Shown here piece by piece: positions 56,736-64,000 of a DNA stretch of 64,000 nt. The number at the start of each line of letters is the position of its first letter. Position 1 is the first letter of the stretch. The notes beneath the pieces are model-generated. The model was not told the origin of the DNA, made no database searches, and saw only the letters and a list, made by a program, of their open reading frames with translations. The DNA lies in NCBI GenBank assembly GCA_963678375.2, contig OY782831.1:1736001-1800000 (forward strand), written 5' to 3'. Position numbers and translations under genes: made by a program. The DNA comes from JAEKNW01 sp963678375 (GTDB taxonomy: Bacteria > Cloacimonadota > Cloacimonadia > Cloacimonadales > JAFGVF01).

Positions 56736-58534
56736 GATTTTTAACTATTCTAACCTTAATCTTAACCTGCACCTTAAGCGTAACTTTATCAGGCCAAGAA
56801 ACTTTCATTGCTCAAGATTTTGAAGAAGCTGTAAGTGATGAATGGGCTTATACTGCTCAACCCCAAGAACTGCAAAGAATAATTCTCTGGGGAAGAATGA
56901 ACCAACCTGTGGGCAACACCATAGCCCAGAGTGGAGACTGGTATTGGGCAACCTGGGATTTAGATAATATGGAACACTCTCTTGAATTTGCTAGTGTTGA
57001 TTTACCTTTTGGAGATATCTATAGTCTTCATTTCTGGTATTACTCTGCTAATTTAGATAACCAAACAGATTATGTTAAATACTGCCTTGAATATGATGAT
57101 GGAACAGACTGGAATAACTGGATGGATTTAGATGTTAACTTAACAGGCTGGAATCAATTTTCTCTTGATATTCCTGCTAATGAAAGTCAAGTCAGACTTA
57201 AAGTCTCAGCTAAGTATGACGGTTTTGCCAAGTATGTCCATTTTGATAATTTTGTCATAAATAATGAGCCTGCTCCTCTCACAGCTCCCCTAGTTAGTAA
57301 TATCACAGCTGAACAAATTACTGATGGCTCTAAACTTGTAAATATCTACTATGATCTCTTTGATGCTAATAATGATCTTTGCGATATTTCCCTATTAATC
57401 TCTCAAAATGAAGGTCTTACCTATACTTATATTCCCGATTCTGCTAATCTTTCAGGTCATATTGGAAGTGATATAACTCCAGGTAATAATAAGCACATTA
57501 TCTGGGATGCAGGTAATGAAAACCAAACTTTCTCTGCTGAAAATTACTACTTCCAAATAATTGCTGAAGATAATACCTATCTGCAAATTGCAACCCCGGT
57601 TATCTCTCCAGAGTCAGAAACTTATGATTTACCTCAAACCATCACAATTACTTGTGAGACAGAGGATGTTGATATTTATTATACCTTAGATGGAACTGAT
57701 CCTGATCAAACTTCAACTCTATATCTATCTCCATTTAACCTTGGTTCTTCTGCTACTGTTAAAGCCAGAGCTTATAAAGAGGATTGGCAAGAATCTCAAA
57801 TCGCAAGTGCTGACTATGTGATTAACAGTGATTTTGTTCTGGTGGAAGGGGGGACTTTTACTATGGGGGATACCAGAGGTGAAGGGCAATCTGACGAAGT
57901 CCCAACTCATCAAGTAACTCTCTCCTCATTTTATATTGGGAAATACGAAGTAACTCAAACTGAATACCAAGCTGTAATGGGAAGTAATCCTTCTTATTTC
58001 TCAGGCTCAGATAAACCTGTGGAACAAGTAACATGGTACAATGCAGTTGAATATTGTAATGCCAGGAGTATTCAAGAAGGTTTAACTCCATGTTATAATA
58101 CTACAACTTGGGCATGTGATTTTTCTGCTAATGGATACAGGTTACCCACTGAAGCTGAATGGGAATATGCAGCCAGAGGTAGGACTAATGATCCAGATTA
58201 CCTTTATGCAGGTTCTGATGATATTAATAGTGTTGCTTGGTACACATCTAATTCAGGCTCCACGACTCATAATGTAGGAACTAAGACTCCTAATAGTCTT
58301 GGACTTTATGACATGTCCGGAAATGTTTGGGAATGGTGTAATGATTGGTATGGCTCTTATTCTTCATCTGCCCAGACTGATCCTGTTGGATCTAATAGCG
58401 GGTCTTACCGTGTGCTACGAGGTGGTGGCTGGCTCTACGATGCCGACTACTGTCGTGTGGCTCTTCGTTACATCAACATTCCCTTCGGCAGCAGCAACGT
58501 CGTAGGCTTTCGCGTTACCAGGGCAGCGGAATAA
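56732..58534 (+). CDS. Exported FGE/C-type-lectin-domain protein, candidate DGR variable protein
   Basis: The 600-residue protein has a signal peptide (about 1-21), a discoidin/jelly-roll-like part (about 30-185), an Ig-like segment, a CHB_HEX_C domain (PVISPESETY...YYTLDGTDPD, 288-365), and a formylglycine-generating-enzyme-like domain to the end (FVLVEGGTFTMGD at 370, YRLPTEAEWEYAARG near 475, NVWEWCNDW near 530, RVLRGGGW near 563). The last 40 residues, RGGGWLYDADYCRVALRY...GFRVTRAAE, are exactly where diversity-generating-retroelement targets vary. In the DNA these codons are GC-rich and mostly NNC or NNT, unlike the rest of the gene. No reverse transcriptase or template repeat is in the window. 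It could also be an ordinary FGE-fold protein. Confidence 0.85.
   Translation: MRFLTILTLILTCTLSVTLSGQETFIAQDFEEAVSDEWAYTAQPQELQRIILWGRMNQPVGNTIAQSGDWYWATWDLDNMEHSLEFASVDLPFGDIYSLHFWYYSANLDNQTDYVKYCLEYDDGTDWNNWMDLDVNLTGWNQFSLDIPANESQVRLKVSAKYDGFAKYVHFDNFVINNEPAPLTAPLVSNITAEQITDGSKLVNIYYDLFDANNDLCDISLLISQNEGLTYTYIPDSANLSGHIGSDITPGNNKHIIWDAGNENQTFSAENYYFQIIAEDNTYLQIATPVISPESETYDLPQTITITCETEDVDIYYTLDGTDPDQTSTLYLSPFNLGSSATVKARAYKEDWQESQIASADYVINSDFVLVEGGTFTMGDTRGEGQSDEVPTHQVTLSSFYIGKYEVTQTEYQAVMGSNPSYFSGSDKPVEQVTWYNAVEYCNARSIQEGLTPCYNTTTWACDFSANGYRLPTEAEWEYAARGRTNDPDYLYAGSDDINSVAWYTSNSGSTTHNVGTKTPNSLGLYDMSGNVWEWCNDWYGSYSSSAQTDPVGSNSGSYRVLRGGGWLYDADYCRVALRYINIPFGSSNVVGFRVTRAAE
58433..58501 (+). other. 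Candidate DGR variable-region codons
   Basis: Twenty-three codons between the GGGW and VGFRV motifs. About sixteen of them fit an AAC/AAT template codon with changed first or second bases (CTC, TAC, GAT, GAC, TAC, TAC, ATC, AAC, TTC, GGC, AGC, AGC, AAC, GTC and others). The remaining GCC, TGT, CGT, GTG, GCT, CGT, CCC would be invariant. GC content is well above the neighbouring gene body. Confidence 0.5.
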
Positions 58535-58561
58535 TTCTTGAGCTACTATCTTGCTATGCTA

Positions 58562-58592
58562 GAGTGAAAAATTAAAAGTGAAAAGTGAAAAA
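58562..58592. repeat. GTGAAAA-type repeat before the RAYT region
   Basis: Sequence of the AAAAGTGAAAAGTGAAAA type, related to those near 55331 and 55558. Confidence 0.5.
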
Positions 58593-58610
58593 TCAATTGT
58601 GAGGTGACCT

Positions 58611-58828
58611 CTTCAGTCGGACGGTGTCCTCTTTTGTCGGACGGTGGAGATTCTCTCCGCCATCTTCAGTCGTAGGACTGAAGAAAAGAACTATTTTCCA
58701 AGCTTTGCTTGGGGCGGAGAGAATCTCCACCGTCCGACAGAAGAGCCTTTTATCCCGTTGGCGGAGAGAATCTCCATTTCCCTTCGCTAAAGCTATGGAA
58801 GACAAGCCGTCCGACAGAAGAGGATTCT
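58611..58828. repeat. REP block upstream of the RAYT gene
   Basis: About 215 nt of palindromic DNA: perfect 26-nt arms at 58636-58661 and 58713-58738 (core GGTGGAGATTCTCTCCGCC), an inner CTTCAGTC/GACTGAAG hairpin and further partial arms at 58760 and 58807. The block recurs downstream of the transposase. Confidence 0.88.
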
Positions 58829-58872
58829 TAAAAAGCGAATAAGTAATAAGAAAAATAGGAAGGAGCAAGGTT

Positions 58873-59430
58873 ATGCACTTTTGGTTAGAAGACGAAATTA
58901 AAGGTTATTACAAGAGAAAACATTTACCACATTACGATAATGACAAGGTCTTTCAGTTCATCACTTACAGGCTATTTGATTCTGTCCCCAAGAACTTATT
59001 ATACAGGTGGATGGAACAGTTGGAAATGGATGGTAATATTGAAAAAGGGTCTGAGAAATATATTGCATTAGAGCGTAAAATCCATGGTTATGAAGATAGT
59101 GGTTATGGTGAGTGTTACTTAAAGAATCCATTAATCTATAACATAGTGAAAGAGGCATTTGAACAGTTTGATCAAGTTAGGTATGAGCTAGTTGATTGGG
59201 TAATAATGCCAAATCATGTGCATGTACTAATAAGTCCGAAATTAGGATATAGTTTACCTAAAATAGTGCAAAGTTGGAAGGCTTATACAGCAAGACAAGC
59301 AAATAAGGTATTAGGACGGCAGGGTCAATTTTGGATGAAAGATTATTTTGATCGCTATATTAGGAGTGAAGAACATTTATGTAAAGTTATAGCATATATT
59401 GATAAAAATCGAGAAAGCCTTAAAAGATAG
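58873..59430 (+). CDS. REP-associated tyrosine transposase (RAYT, Y1/HUH family)
   Basis: The 185-residue protein has the Y1 transposase features: QFITYRLFDSVP near residue 27, VIMPNHVHVLIS (HUH site) near 113, and YFDRYIRSEEH near 158 with the likely catalytic Tyr. RAYTs are single-stranded DNA nucleases that act on REP palindromes. AAGGAG stands upstream of the ATG. It sits between two nearly identical palindromic blocks, exactly the expected arrangement, so it may be active or recently so. Confidence 0.92.
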   Translation: MHFWLEDEIKGYYKRKHLPHYDNDKVFQFITYRLFDSVPKNLLYRWMEQLEMDGNIEKGSEKYIALERKIHGYEDSGYGECYLKNPLIYNIVKEAFEQFDQVRYELVDWVIMPNHVHVLISPKLGYSLPKIVQSWKAYTARQANKVLGRQGQFWMKDYFDRYIRSEEHLCKVIAYIDKNRESLKR

Positions 59431-59449
59431 TTTTATAGCATAATGCTTT

Positions 59450-59672
59450 TCTCTTCAGTCGGAAGGTGGAGATTCTCTCCGCCATCTTCAGTCGTAGGAC
59501 TGAAGAAAAGAACTATTTTCCAAGCTTTGCTTGGGGCGGAGAGAATCTCCACCGTCCGACAGAAGAGTCTTTTATCCCGTTGGTGGAGAGAATCTCCATC
59601 TCCCTTCGATAAAGCTATGGAAGACAAGCCATCCAACAGAAGAGTCCACCGTCCGACTGAAGAGGTCTCCGT
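59450..59672. repeat. REP block downstream of the RAYT gene
   Basis: Copy of the block at 58611 with a few changes. Its inverted arms lie at 59458-59483 and 59535-59560, followed by additional arms to about 59665. Together the blocks form direct repeats flanking the RAYT gene. Confidence 0.88.
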
Positions 59673-59799
59673 TCAAAATAATACCTTAGCCAATAAGCCA
59701 ATTTTATTTCCATTGAAAAACTAATTAAGCACAGATTTAGCAAGGTTTATGATACTATATTGGCTAATTTAGGTGTAAAAACTAAAAAATATTTTAGCA
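59673..59799. other. Intergenic before the hrcA promoter
   Basis: AT-rich. TTAGCCAATA and TATTGGCTAA (near 59687 and 59755) are inverted relatives. Nothing else was recognised. Confidence 0.4.
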
Positions 59800-59818
59800 G
59801 TCAAACTTTTTGTTTGAC
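59800..59818. promoter_or_regulatory. Inverted repeat overlapping the hrcA -35 box
   Basis: GTCAAAC-TTTTT-GTTTGAC, with the right arm sharing TTTGAC with the -35 box (59814-59819) and followed by TTTTT. It may be an operator or a weak terminator of upstream transcription. Confidence 0.45.
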
Positions 59819-59842
59819 AGTTTTTATAAATAAATTATTTTG
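59814..59842 (+). promoter_or_regulatory. hrcA operon promoter
   Basis: TTGACA (59814-59819) and TATTTTG (59836-59842) with 16-nt spacing, the same pair as at htpG. Confidence 0.65.
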
Positions 59843-59849
59843 TCATTAA

Positions 59850-59876
59850 TTAGCAGAAAGAACAAATGATTGCTAA
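59850..59876 (+). promoter_or_regulatory. CIRCE-like HrcA operator at hrcA
   Basis: TTAGCA-N15-TGCTAA, 27 nt overall as in CIRCE, located between the -10 element and the hrcA ribosome site. It predicts autoregulation of the operon. Confidence 0.85.
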
Positions 59877-59885
59877 AGAGGTGTT

Positions 59886-60935
59886 ATGAAAAAGAATGAA
59901 ATAAGATTGAATGTTACTTTAAAGAACTTGATAGATGAATATATCTTGAATAACGAGGAGATATCTTCAAGAATCTTGTTTGAGAAGTATATGAATAATG
60001 TTAGCTCAGCCACTTTAAGAATTGATTTAAATAAACTAGAGCAATGTGGCTATATTTGGCAACCTCATACTTCGGCTGGGAGGATTCCGACAGTGAAAGG
60101 GTTCAAGAAGTATGTTGAGATGCTGGGAGATGATTTATCAGAGATAGCTTATCCTAGGTTAGAAAATTTAAGGGAGCTTTTAATAAATAATTATAAAGAT
60201 ACTCCTTTAGGCCTTCATTATATAATTCAGATCTTAGCACAGGAATCAGATCAACTTTCTTTCGTAGCAGAACCTGAGATATCAAATGGAACACTTTCCA
60301 ACATCGAAGTCTTTAATATAGGCAAGAATAAATTATTATTTGTTGTTAGTTTAGATTCTGGTATGGATAAAACAGTCATTTTAAATTGTAAATATGACAT
60401 CAATGAGCAACAGCTAAAGAAGTTAGTCAAATATGTTAGAGATGAGTATTTAGGGTTAAGAATCTATGATATCATAAATAAATACTTATCTGAAATGTTA
60501 GAAGTGAAAGATGAACCAGCTAGTTTATTAAATCTTTTCTTAACCGAGCTTCATAAAGCATTAGTTGAAATAAGTGGTTATTTCATTCATTTTGATGGCA
60601 ATATGGCTTTTATTGAACAGCCTGAATTTGATAGTAAAGAGAATATTATGAAGTTTTTCAATATTATTCAAAGACAGGATTTATTAATTAATACAATGCA
60701 AGAAAATGATGATAATAATGAATATGAAGTTTTAATGGGAGATTCTTTAAACGATGGATTATGGCATGAGTTTGTTTTAATCTATGCTAAATATGAACTC
60801 TTTGATATTCCTGGATATTTAGGAATAGTAAGTCCACTCCGAAATGATTATAGAAAGAACATTTCTATGGTTAGAGATATTGCTAAAACTATTACAGAGA
60901 CTACTAGGAGAGGTAGGATTGTACCGAAGTTTTAA
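59886..60935 (+). CDS. hrcA: Heat-inducible transcription repressor HrcA
   Basis: The 349-residue protein has the winged-helix N terminus with VSSATLRIDLNKLEQCGYIWQPHTSAGRIPT (residues about 38-68), the HrcA signature, and a C-terminal regulatory domain with GPLR-like SPLRNDYRK at 316-324 and MVRDIAKTITE. HrcA represses chaperone genes by binding CIRCE and responds to unfolded-protein titration of GroEL. It starts the hrcA-grpE-dnaK-dnaJ operon. Length is normal (about 340). Confidence 0.95.
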   Translation: MKKNEIRLNVTLKNLIDEYILNNEEISSRILFEKYMNNVSSATLRIDLNKLEQCGYIWQPHTSAGRIPTVKGFKKYVEMLGDDLSEIAYPRLENLRELLINNYKDTPLGLHYIIQILAQESDQLSFVAEPEISNGTLSNIEVFNIGKNKLLFVVSLDSGMDKTVILNCKYDINEQQLKKLVKYVRDEYLGLRIYDIINKYLSEMLEVKDEPASLLNLFLTELHKALVEISGYFIHFDGNMAFIEQPEFDSKENIMKFFNIIQRQDLLINTMQENDDNNEYEVLMGDSLNDGLWHEFVLIYAKYELFDIPGYLGIVSPLRNDYRKNISMVRDIAKTITETTRRGRIVPKF

Positions 60936-61019
60936 CCCATGTAATGTTTTAGAACCTTATAAAGGGTAGAATATTCTTCAGTAGAATAATTTTAATAATA
61001 TTTATTAAGGAGAAAAGAG

Positions 61020-61670
61020 ATGGCTAAAAAGAAAAGCATAAAAAAGAAAGAAGAGAAAAAAATAATAAATAAGGATAGAGAAGCTAAAATGGTGGATGAG
61101 AAAGACAAGAAAATTGATGATATAGATTCTCAAGTTGAGGATCAGGAAGTCAGAGAAGAGCAAGCCCCTGAAGAAGTTGATAGAGAAAAGCAACTTGAAG
61201 AAGATATAGCTCATTGGAAAGATAAATATGTTCGTTCTATGGCTGAGTTTGAAAATTATCGAAGAAGAACCTTAAAAGAAAAATCAGATTGGATTAAAAG
61301 TTCTAATGAGAGCATTCTTTTATCAATCTGTGATATTATGGATAATTTCGAAAGAGCAATGGGACAAATGAATGATAACCATCATGATGACCCATTCATC
61401 AAAGGAATTGTACAGATAAAACAACAATTAGATAATCTCTTAGAAAAGGAACATGTTCAAAAGATTGAAACTGAAGGAAAGGATTTTGATCCTGCTTTAC
61501 ACGAAGCACTTGCGCACATCCCTTCAGATTTAGAAGAGAATAAAATCGTAGCAGTTATTCAAAACGGCTACAAATTATATGATAAAGTTATGAGAACAGC
61601 AAGAGTTGCTGTGTCTAATGGACAAGCAGTCCAAGCCCAACCTGAAGAAGAAAAAAATAATAAAGAATAA
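61020..61670 (+). CDS. grpE: Nucleotide exchange factor GrpE
   Basis: The 216-residue protein has a charged, Lys/Glu-rich N-terminal extension (about 1-65), the coiled-coil KYVRSMAEFENYRRRTLKEK near residue 70, and the beta-wing domain ending with DFDPALHEALAHIPSD and VIQNGYKLYDKVMRTARVAVS. GrpE releases ADP from DnaK. AAGGAG precedes the ATG, and dnaK follows after 13 nt. Confidence 0.96.
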   Translation: MAKKKSIKKKEEKKIINKDREAKMVDEKDKKIDDIDSQVEDQEVREEQAPEEVDREKQLEEDIAHWKDKYVRSMAEFENYRRRTLKEKSDWIKSSNESILLSICDIMDNFERAMGQMNDNHHDDPFIKGIVQIKQQLDNLLEKEHVQKIETEGKDFDPALHEALAHIPSDLEENKIVAVIQNGYKLYDKVMRTARVAVSNGQAVQAQPEEEKNNKE

Positions 61671-61683
61671 ATGGAGGTAAATA

Positions 61684-63639
61684 ATGGGAAAAATAATCGG
61701 AATAGATTTAGGAACAACTAATTCATGTGTTGCTGTTGTTGAAGGTGGAAAGCCTGTAGTTATAACAAATGCAGAGGGATCAAGAACAACTCCTTCAGTA
61801 GTAGGTTTTACTAAAGATGGAAACAGAGTAATAGGAAAGTTGGCAAAAAACCAAGCAATAACAAACCCTCATAATACAGTTTATTCAATCAAGAGATTTA
61901 TGGGAAGAGGGTTCGACGAGGTTTCCAATGAGATAACTCAGGTTCCTTATAAAGTAAAATCAGGTGTTAGAAACCAAGCTGCAGTGCATGTAGATGTCGA
62001 AGACAAAGATTTTACACCACAAGAAATATCAGCTCTTATTTTAACTAAGATGAAAGAGACCGCAGAAGAGTATTTAGGAGAAAAAATTACTGAAGCTGTA
62101 ATTACAGTACCTGCTTATTTCAATGATTCTCAACGTCAAGCAACAAAAGATGCAGGTAAAATTGCCGGTCTTGAAGTTAAGAGAATTATTAACGAACCAA
62201 CAGCTGCAGCTTTAGCTTATGGTGTAGAAAATAAAAAAGAACAAAAAATTGCTGTTTATGATCTTGGTGGAGGTACATTTGATATTTCAATCCTTGATAT
62301 CTCTGATGGCGTTGTAGAGGTTCTTTCTACTAATGGTGATACCCATTTAGGTGGAGATGATTTTGACAAAAGAGTTATTGATTGGATGCTTTCAGAATTT
62401 AAAAAGCAAGAAGGTATTGACTTAGCAAGTGATGCAATGGCTATGCAAAGATTAAAAGAAGCTGCTGAAAAAGCTAAAATTGAATTATCTGGAACTCAGT
62501 CAACTAACATCAATCTTCCTTTCATTACAGCAGATGCTTCAGGTCCTAAGCACTTGAATCTTAACTTAAGTAGAAGTGAATTTAATAGATTAGTATCTGA
62601 CCTTGTTGACAGATCACTAGAACCTTGTAAAAAGGCAATGAAAGATGCTGGTATAGCTCTTAGTGAAATTAATGAAGTGCTTTTAGTTGGTGGTTCTACA
62701 CGTATCCCTGCAGTGCAAGAAGCTGTTGAAGGTTACTTTGGTAAGAAGGCTAATAAGAGTGTTAATCCAGATGAAGTTGTAGCTATCGGTGCTGCAATCC
62801 AAGGTGGAATCCTTGGTGGTGATTCAAATATGAATGACGTACTTCTTCTTGATGTTACTCCACTTTCATTAGGTATTGAAACTCTTGGTGGTATTTCAAC
62901 CGTTCTTATTCCAAGAAATACTACTATTCCAACTAAGAAAAGCCAAGTATTCTCTACTGCTGTAGATAATCAACCTGCTGTTGATATCAAGGTTCTTCAA
63001 GGTGAAAGAAAGATGGCTAATGATAATAAGGTGCTTGGAAACTTCCAATTGGTAGGTATTGCTCCAGCTCCTCGTGGTGTACCACAAATCGAAGTTACAT
63101 TTGATATTGATGCAAATGGTATCATTAATGTAACAGCAGCAGATAAAGGTACTGGTAAAAAACATTCGATAAAGATTGACAGAGCTGGTACTCTTTCAGA
63201 AGATGATATCGAAAAAATGGTTAAAGATGCTGAGTTACACGCTGATGAAGATAAGAAGAAAGCTGAAAAGATTGTTGCTAGAAACGAGTTAGATTCAGTA
63301 ATCTTCTCTACTGAAAAAGCAATTAAAGATTATGGTGACAAAGTTTCTCCTGAAGATAAAAAGCAAGCTGAGGATGCTGTAGCTGAAGCAAAAAAAGTGC
63401 ATGATAATGCTGATTTAGCAAGTGAAGATTATACAAAAGCTAAAGAAGAATTAGCACAAAAAGCTCAAAAGATCGGTGAAGCTATGTATGCTGACATGCA
63501 ACAACAGCAAGGTGGACAAGGTGGAGTTAACCCAGAAGATTTCGCTCAACAACAACAGCAACAATCAGACCAAGCGGAAAAAGATGGTCCAATGGATGCA
63601 GAATATGAAGTTGTTGATGATGACGAAGATGATAAATAA
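61684..63639 (+). CDS. dnaK: Chaperone protein DnaK (Hsp70)
   Basis: The 651-residue protein has all Hsp70 signatures: IGIDLGTTNSCVAV at residue 4, IAVYDLGGGTFDISIL near 194 and VLLVGGSTRIPAVQEAV near 335, then the substrate-binding domain with DVTPLSLGIETLGG. It ends with a Gln-rich linker (QQQQGGQGG) and an acidic EYEVVDDDEDDK tail. It works with GrpE and DnaJ in the cytosol. GGAGG precedes the ATG. Confidence 0.99.
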   Translation: MGKIIGIDLGTTNSCVAVVEGGKPVVITNAEGSRTTPSVVGFTKDGNRVIGKLAKNQAITNPHNTVYSIKRFMGRGFDEVSNEITQVPYKVKSGVRNQAAVHVDVEDKDFTPQEISALILTKMKETAEEYLGEKITEAVITVPAYFNDSQRQATKDAGKIAGLEVKRIINEPTAAALAYGVENKKEQKIAVYDLGGGTFDISILDISDGVVEVLSTNGDTHLGGDDFDKRVIDWMLSEFKKQEGIDLASDAMAMQRLKEAAEKAKIELSGTQSTNINLPFITADASGPKHLNLNLSRSEFNRLVSDLVDRSLEPCKKAMKDAGIALSEINEVLLVGGSTRIPAVQEAVEGYFGKKANKSVNPDEVVAIGAAIQGGILGGDSNMNDVLLLDVTPLSLGIETLGGISTVLIPRNTTIPTKKSQVFSTAVDNQPAVDIKVLQGERKMANDNKVLGNFQLVGIAPAPRGVPQIEVTFDIDANGIINVTAADKGTGKKHSIKIDRAGTLSEDDIEKMVKDAELHADEDKKKAEKIVARNELDSVIFSTEKAIKDYGDKVSPEDKKQAEDAVAEAKKVHDNADLASEDYTKAKEELAQKAQKIGEAMYADMQQQQGGQGGVNPEDFAQQQQQQSDQAEKDGPMDAEYEVVDDDEDDK

Positions 63640-63653
63640 ATAAATTATAGATT

Positions 63654-63688
63654 ATCTCAGAGAAGGGTCTATAGATCCTTCTCTGATT
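63654..63688 (+). terminator. Hairpin between dnaK and dnaJ
   Basis: TCAGAGAAGG and CCTTCTCTGA form a 10-bp stem followed by TTTT. It may be a partial terminator or mRNA stabiliser lowering dnaJ relative to dnaK. Confidence 0.7.
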
Positions 63689-63770
63689 TTAACAAATCAT
63701 TAATAATGATGAATAATGATAAGAAAATTGATGGTTTGTTTATCAATATTCATTAAAAAAGTGAGGAAAG

Positions 63771-64000
63771 ATGGCTAAAAGAGATTATTATGAAGTACTG
63801 GGAGTTGATAAGAATGCTTCCGATTCTGAAATAAAAAAAGCATATAGAAAACTAGCAATGAAATACCATCCTGATAAAGCAGGAGATGATAAAGAAGCAG
63901 AAGAAAAGTTTAAAGAAGCATCAGAAGCTTATGAAGTGCTTAGTGATGCAGATAAGAAGTCTCGTTATGATCAATATGGTCATGCTGGATTGGAAGGAGC
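63771..64000 (+). CDS. dnaJ: DnaJ chaperone, N-terminal part (cut by window edge)
   Basis: The visible 76 codons encode the J domain: KRDYYEVLGVDKNASDSEIK, then LAMKYHPDKAGDDKEAEEKF with the HPD tripeptide near residue 33. GAGGAAAG precedes the ATG. The gene continues beyond the window. It is the fourth gene of the hrcA operon. Confidence 0.95.
   Translation, partial: MAKRDYYEVLGVDKNASDSEIKKAYRKLAMKYHPDKAGDDKEAEEKFKEASEAYEVLSDADKKSRYDQYGHAGLEG

Noticed and set aside
58593..58868. Pairs of similar 65-93-residue open frames on both strands, also at 59433-59724
   Set aside because: They are translations of the REP palindromes; the similarity between copies comes from the duplicated DNA block.
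59673..59773. A further CIRCE-like site from TTAGCCAATA and TATTGGCTAA
   Set aside because: The arms are about 58 nt apart, far from the 15-nt spacing of the two convincing sites.

Overview
The window is a stretch of a low-GC, Gram-negative-type chromosome. Large exported proteins carry a C-terminal module with the NPFNPETTI motif and a terminal MMLVK, as in secreted proteins of the Fibrobacteres-Chlorobi-Bacteroidetes group. Together with the 16S sequence, lipoproteins, an outer-membrane-like barrel protein and Bacteroidetes-like promoter elements, this suggests an uncultured FCB bacterium. Candidatus Cloacimonadota is the best guess, but it is inferred from protein style and not from any database search.

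Layout. 1-3.4 kb: a leftward housekeeping block (proS, pncC, purD). 4-7.1 kb: hisC, two small membrane proteins, and a decayed DUF805-MORN locus. 7.1-9.3 kb: non-coding repeat elements, a PpiC foldase and a tRNA cluster (Glu-Lys family). 9.4-14 kb: a leftward alpha-glucan operon (GH133 debranching enzyme, GT4 glycosyltransferase, GH57 amylase). 14.2-20.9 kb: acyl-CoA synthetase, a barrel protein, htpG behind a CIRCE-like operator, a fluoride riboswitch controlling a cation/proton antiporter, and a flavin reductase. 21-29 kb: TPR lipoprotein, GNAT, iron alcohol dehydrogenase, U32 peptidase, small membrane proteins, an NlpE/META lipoprotein, a tRNA with CAT anticodon, and an RlmI-type methyltransferase. 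29.2-39.7 kb: an accessory surface-protein region with three large exported proteins sharing one almost identical C-terminal module, small secreted proteins, a duplicated structured leader, and a cytosolic metallopeptidase gene lying in the third unit. 39.9-50.1 kb: a degenerate NtrC-like regulator, tsaD, lipoprotein, nitroreductase, recO, rqcH, an adhesin-like coiled coil, queE, an amidohydrolase and a ferredoxin-fused etfA. 50.6-55.6 kb: a complete 16S-23S-5S operon with a very short spacer lacking tRNA. 55.6-59.7 kb: accessory DNA with palindromic repeats, two exported proteins (the second ending in a C-type-lectin/FGE domain that looks like a diversity-generating-retroelement target), and a RAYT transposase between two large REP blocks. 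59.8 kb to the end: the hrcA-grpE-dnaK-dnaJ heat-shock operon, cut by the window edge.

Functional links. The clearest regulatory story is heat shock. A 27-nt inverted repeat of the form TTAGCA-N15-TGCTAA lies upstream of both hrcA and htpG, so HtpG is probably in the HrcA regulon here. Several promoters share TTGACA followed after 16-18 nt by a TAnTTTG-type element. The most interesting candidates are the FGE-domain protein with a GC-rich, NNC-codon-rich tail, the duplicated three-hairpin leader RNA in front of small secreted proteins, the gene-converted C-terminal sorting modules, and the fluoride switch on an antiporter.
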